From: Flavobacteriaceae bacterium
Lineage (GTDB): Bacteria > Bacteroidota > Bacteroidia > Flavobacteriales > Flavobacteriaceae
Length of the DNA: 25,682 bases
NCBI GenBank assembly: GCA_018623655.1
Contig: JAAZVG010000005.1
Location: forward strand, 1 to 25,682
Direction: 5' to 3'
Part shown: piece by piece, positions 25,386 to 25,682 of the stretch
Layout: every line of letters starts with the position of its first letter
Numbering within the stretch: position 1 is the stretch's first letter
Made by a program: the position numbers and the translations under genes
Notes under the pieces: generated by a model
What the model saw: the letters and a program-made list of their open reading frames with translations, nothing else
Told to the model about the DNA's origin: nothing
Databases searched by the model: none

Positions 25386-25682
25386 ATGAAATTAGTTTCA
25401 ATAGAAGAAGCGGTAGATTTTCTAAAGAGAGATAAGGTAGTTGCTATACCCACCGAAACAGTATACGGTTTAGCCGCTAATGCTTTTTCTAATACGGCAG
25501 TTGCACGTGTCTTTCAGACCAAAGGTAGGCCAAGCTATAATCCGCTGATTGTACACCTTGCCGACTACGATAGACTCCTTGATTTGGTAACTGCTTTTCC
25601 TGAAAACGCAAAAATACTGGCCGACAAATACTGGCCTGGCCCACTGACACTATTACTGCCAAAAAGGAACAGTATTTCAGAC
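25386..25682 (+). CDS. L-threonylcarbamoyladenylate synthase (Sua5/YrdC/TsaC family), truncated by the window end
   Basis: An open frame of 99 codons runs from the ATG at 25386 to the last base of the window. The translation shows PTETVYGLAANAF, KGRPSYNPLIVH and YWPGPLTLLLPKR, the ATP/threonine-binding signature of the YrdC domain. The enzyme makes threonylcarbamoyl-AMP from threonine, bicarbonate and ATP, the first step of the t6A37 modification of ANN-decoding tRNAs. The 3' part is missing, so a short YrdC/TsaC protein cannot be distinguished from a longer Sua5 with a C-terminal domain. It begins 17 bases after the thiolase stop codon but appears to have its own promoter. Confidence 0.9.
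   Translation, partial: MKLVSIEEAVDFLKRDKVVAIPTETVYGLAANAFSNTAVARVFQTKGRPSYNPLIVHLADYDRLLDLVTAFPENAKILADKYWPGPLTLLLPKRNSISD

Noticed and set aside
25094..25453. Minus-strand open frame of 119 codons over the thiolase/Sua5 junction
   Set aside because: It is antisense to two well-supported genes and shows no domain or plausible protein composition.
1..25682. CRISPR arrays, tRNA/rRNA genes, insertion sequences, prophage or defence genes
   Set aside because: None seen: no spaced direct repeats, no tRNA-like cloverleaf, no transposase, integrase or nuclease motifs in any supported frame.

Overview
The window looks like a chromosomal stretch of a marine-type Bacteroidetes bacterium, most likely Flavobacteriia. 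The evidence is: a SusC/SusD pair, many short-linker lipoproteins, near absence of Shine-Dalgarno sites, AT-rich spacers, and promoter-like sites of the Bacteroidetes form (TTG, 17-23 bases, then TAnnTTTG), with full-match -7 elements at 20508-20515 and 25373-25380. I saw no RNA gene, insertion sequence, phage gene, CRISPR array or transcription regulator. No gene-free stretch exceeds 300 bases; the longest spacer is 12482-12671.

Layout. (1) 72-2387: a large secreted zinc metalloprotease. (2) 5708 down to 2364: a tight four-gene minus-strand operon encoding two exported DUF1080 (PF06439, 3-keto-glycoside hydrolase/lyase type) proteins, an exported Gfo/Idh/MocA oxidoreductase and an exported SGNH esterase. 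(3) 5832-9229: a divergent plus-strand operon with a NagB-like plus PIG-L/LmbE deacetylase fusion and a GH20 beta-N-acetylhexosaminidase lipoprotein. (4) 12481 down to 9236: a 1081-residue FG-GAP/ASPIC-UnbV lipoprotein, divergent from (5) 12672-17435: SusC and SusD, closed by a strong terminator. (6) 17515-18753: a carboxypeptidase-regulatory-domain protein. (7) 19707 down to 18745: a glycosylasparaginase with its known catalytic residues intact, divergent from a CutC-family protein (19762-20472). (8) 20539-21102: an outer-membrane barrel protein. (9) 22208 down to 21153: a TsdA-like dihaem cytochrome c. (10) 22329-25368: acetoacetyl-CoA synthetase overlapping an acetyl-CoA acetyltransferase. 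(11) 25386 to the window end: a truncated Sua5/YrdC gene for tRNA threonylcarbamoylation.

How it may work together (inference). Regions 2-7 read as an amino-sugar and glycoprotein-glycan utilisation locus. SusC/SusD and the surface lipoprotein would bind and import oligosaccharide. GH20 would remove terminal GlcNAc or GalNAc. Glycosylasparaginase would split GlcNAc-Asn left after proteolysis, and the NagB-PIG-L fusion would handle the amino sugar in the cytoplasm. The oxidoreductase, DUF1080 and SGNH operon would add an exported oxidative route that opens glycosidic bonds through 3-keto intermediates and removes esters. The two features most worth testing are that exported 3-keto operon beside a hexosamine locus, and the fusion protein, whose NagB half appears to have Thr where E. 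coli NagB has catalytic Asp141.
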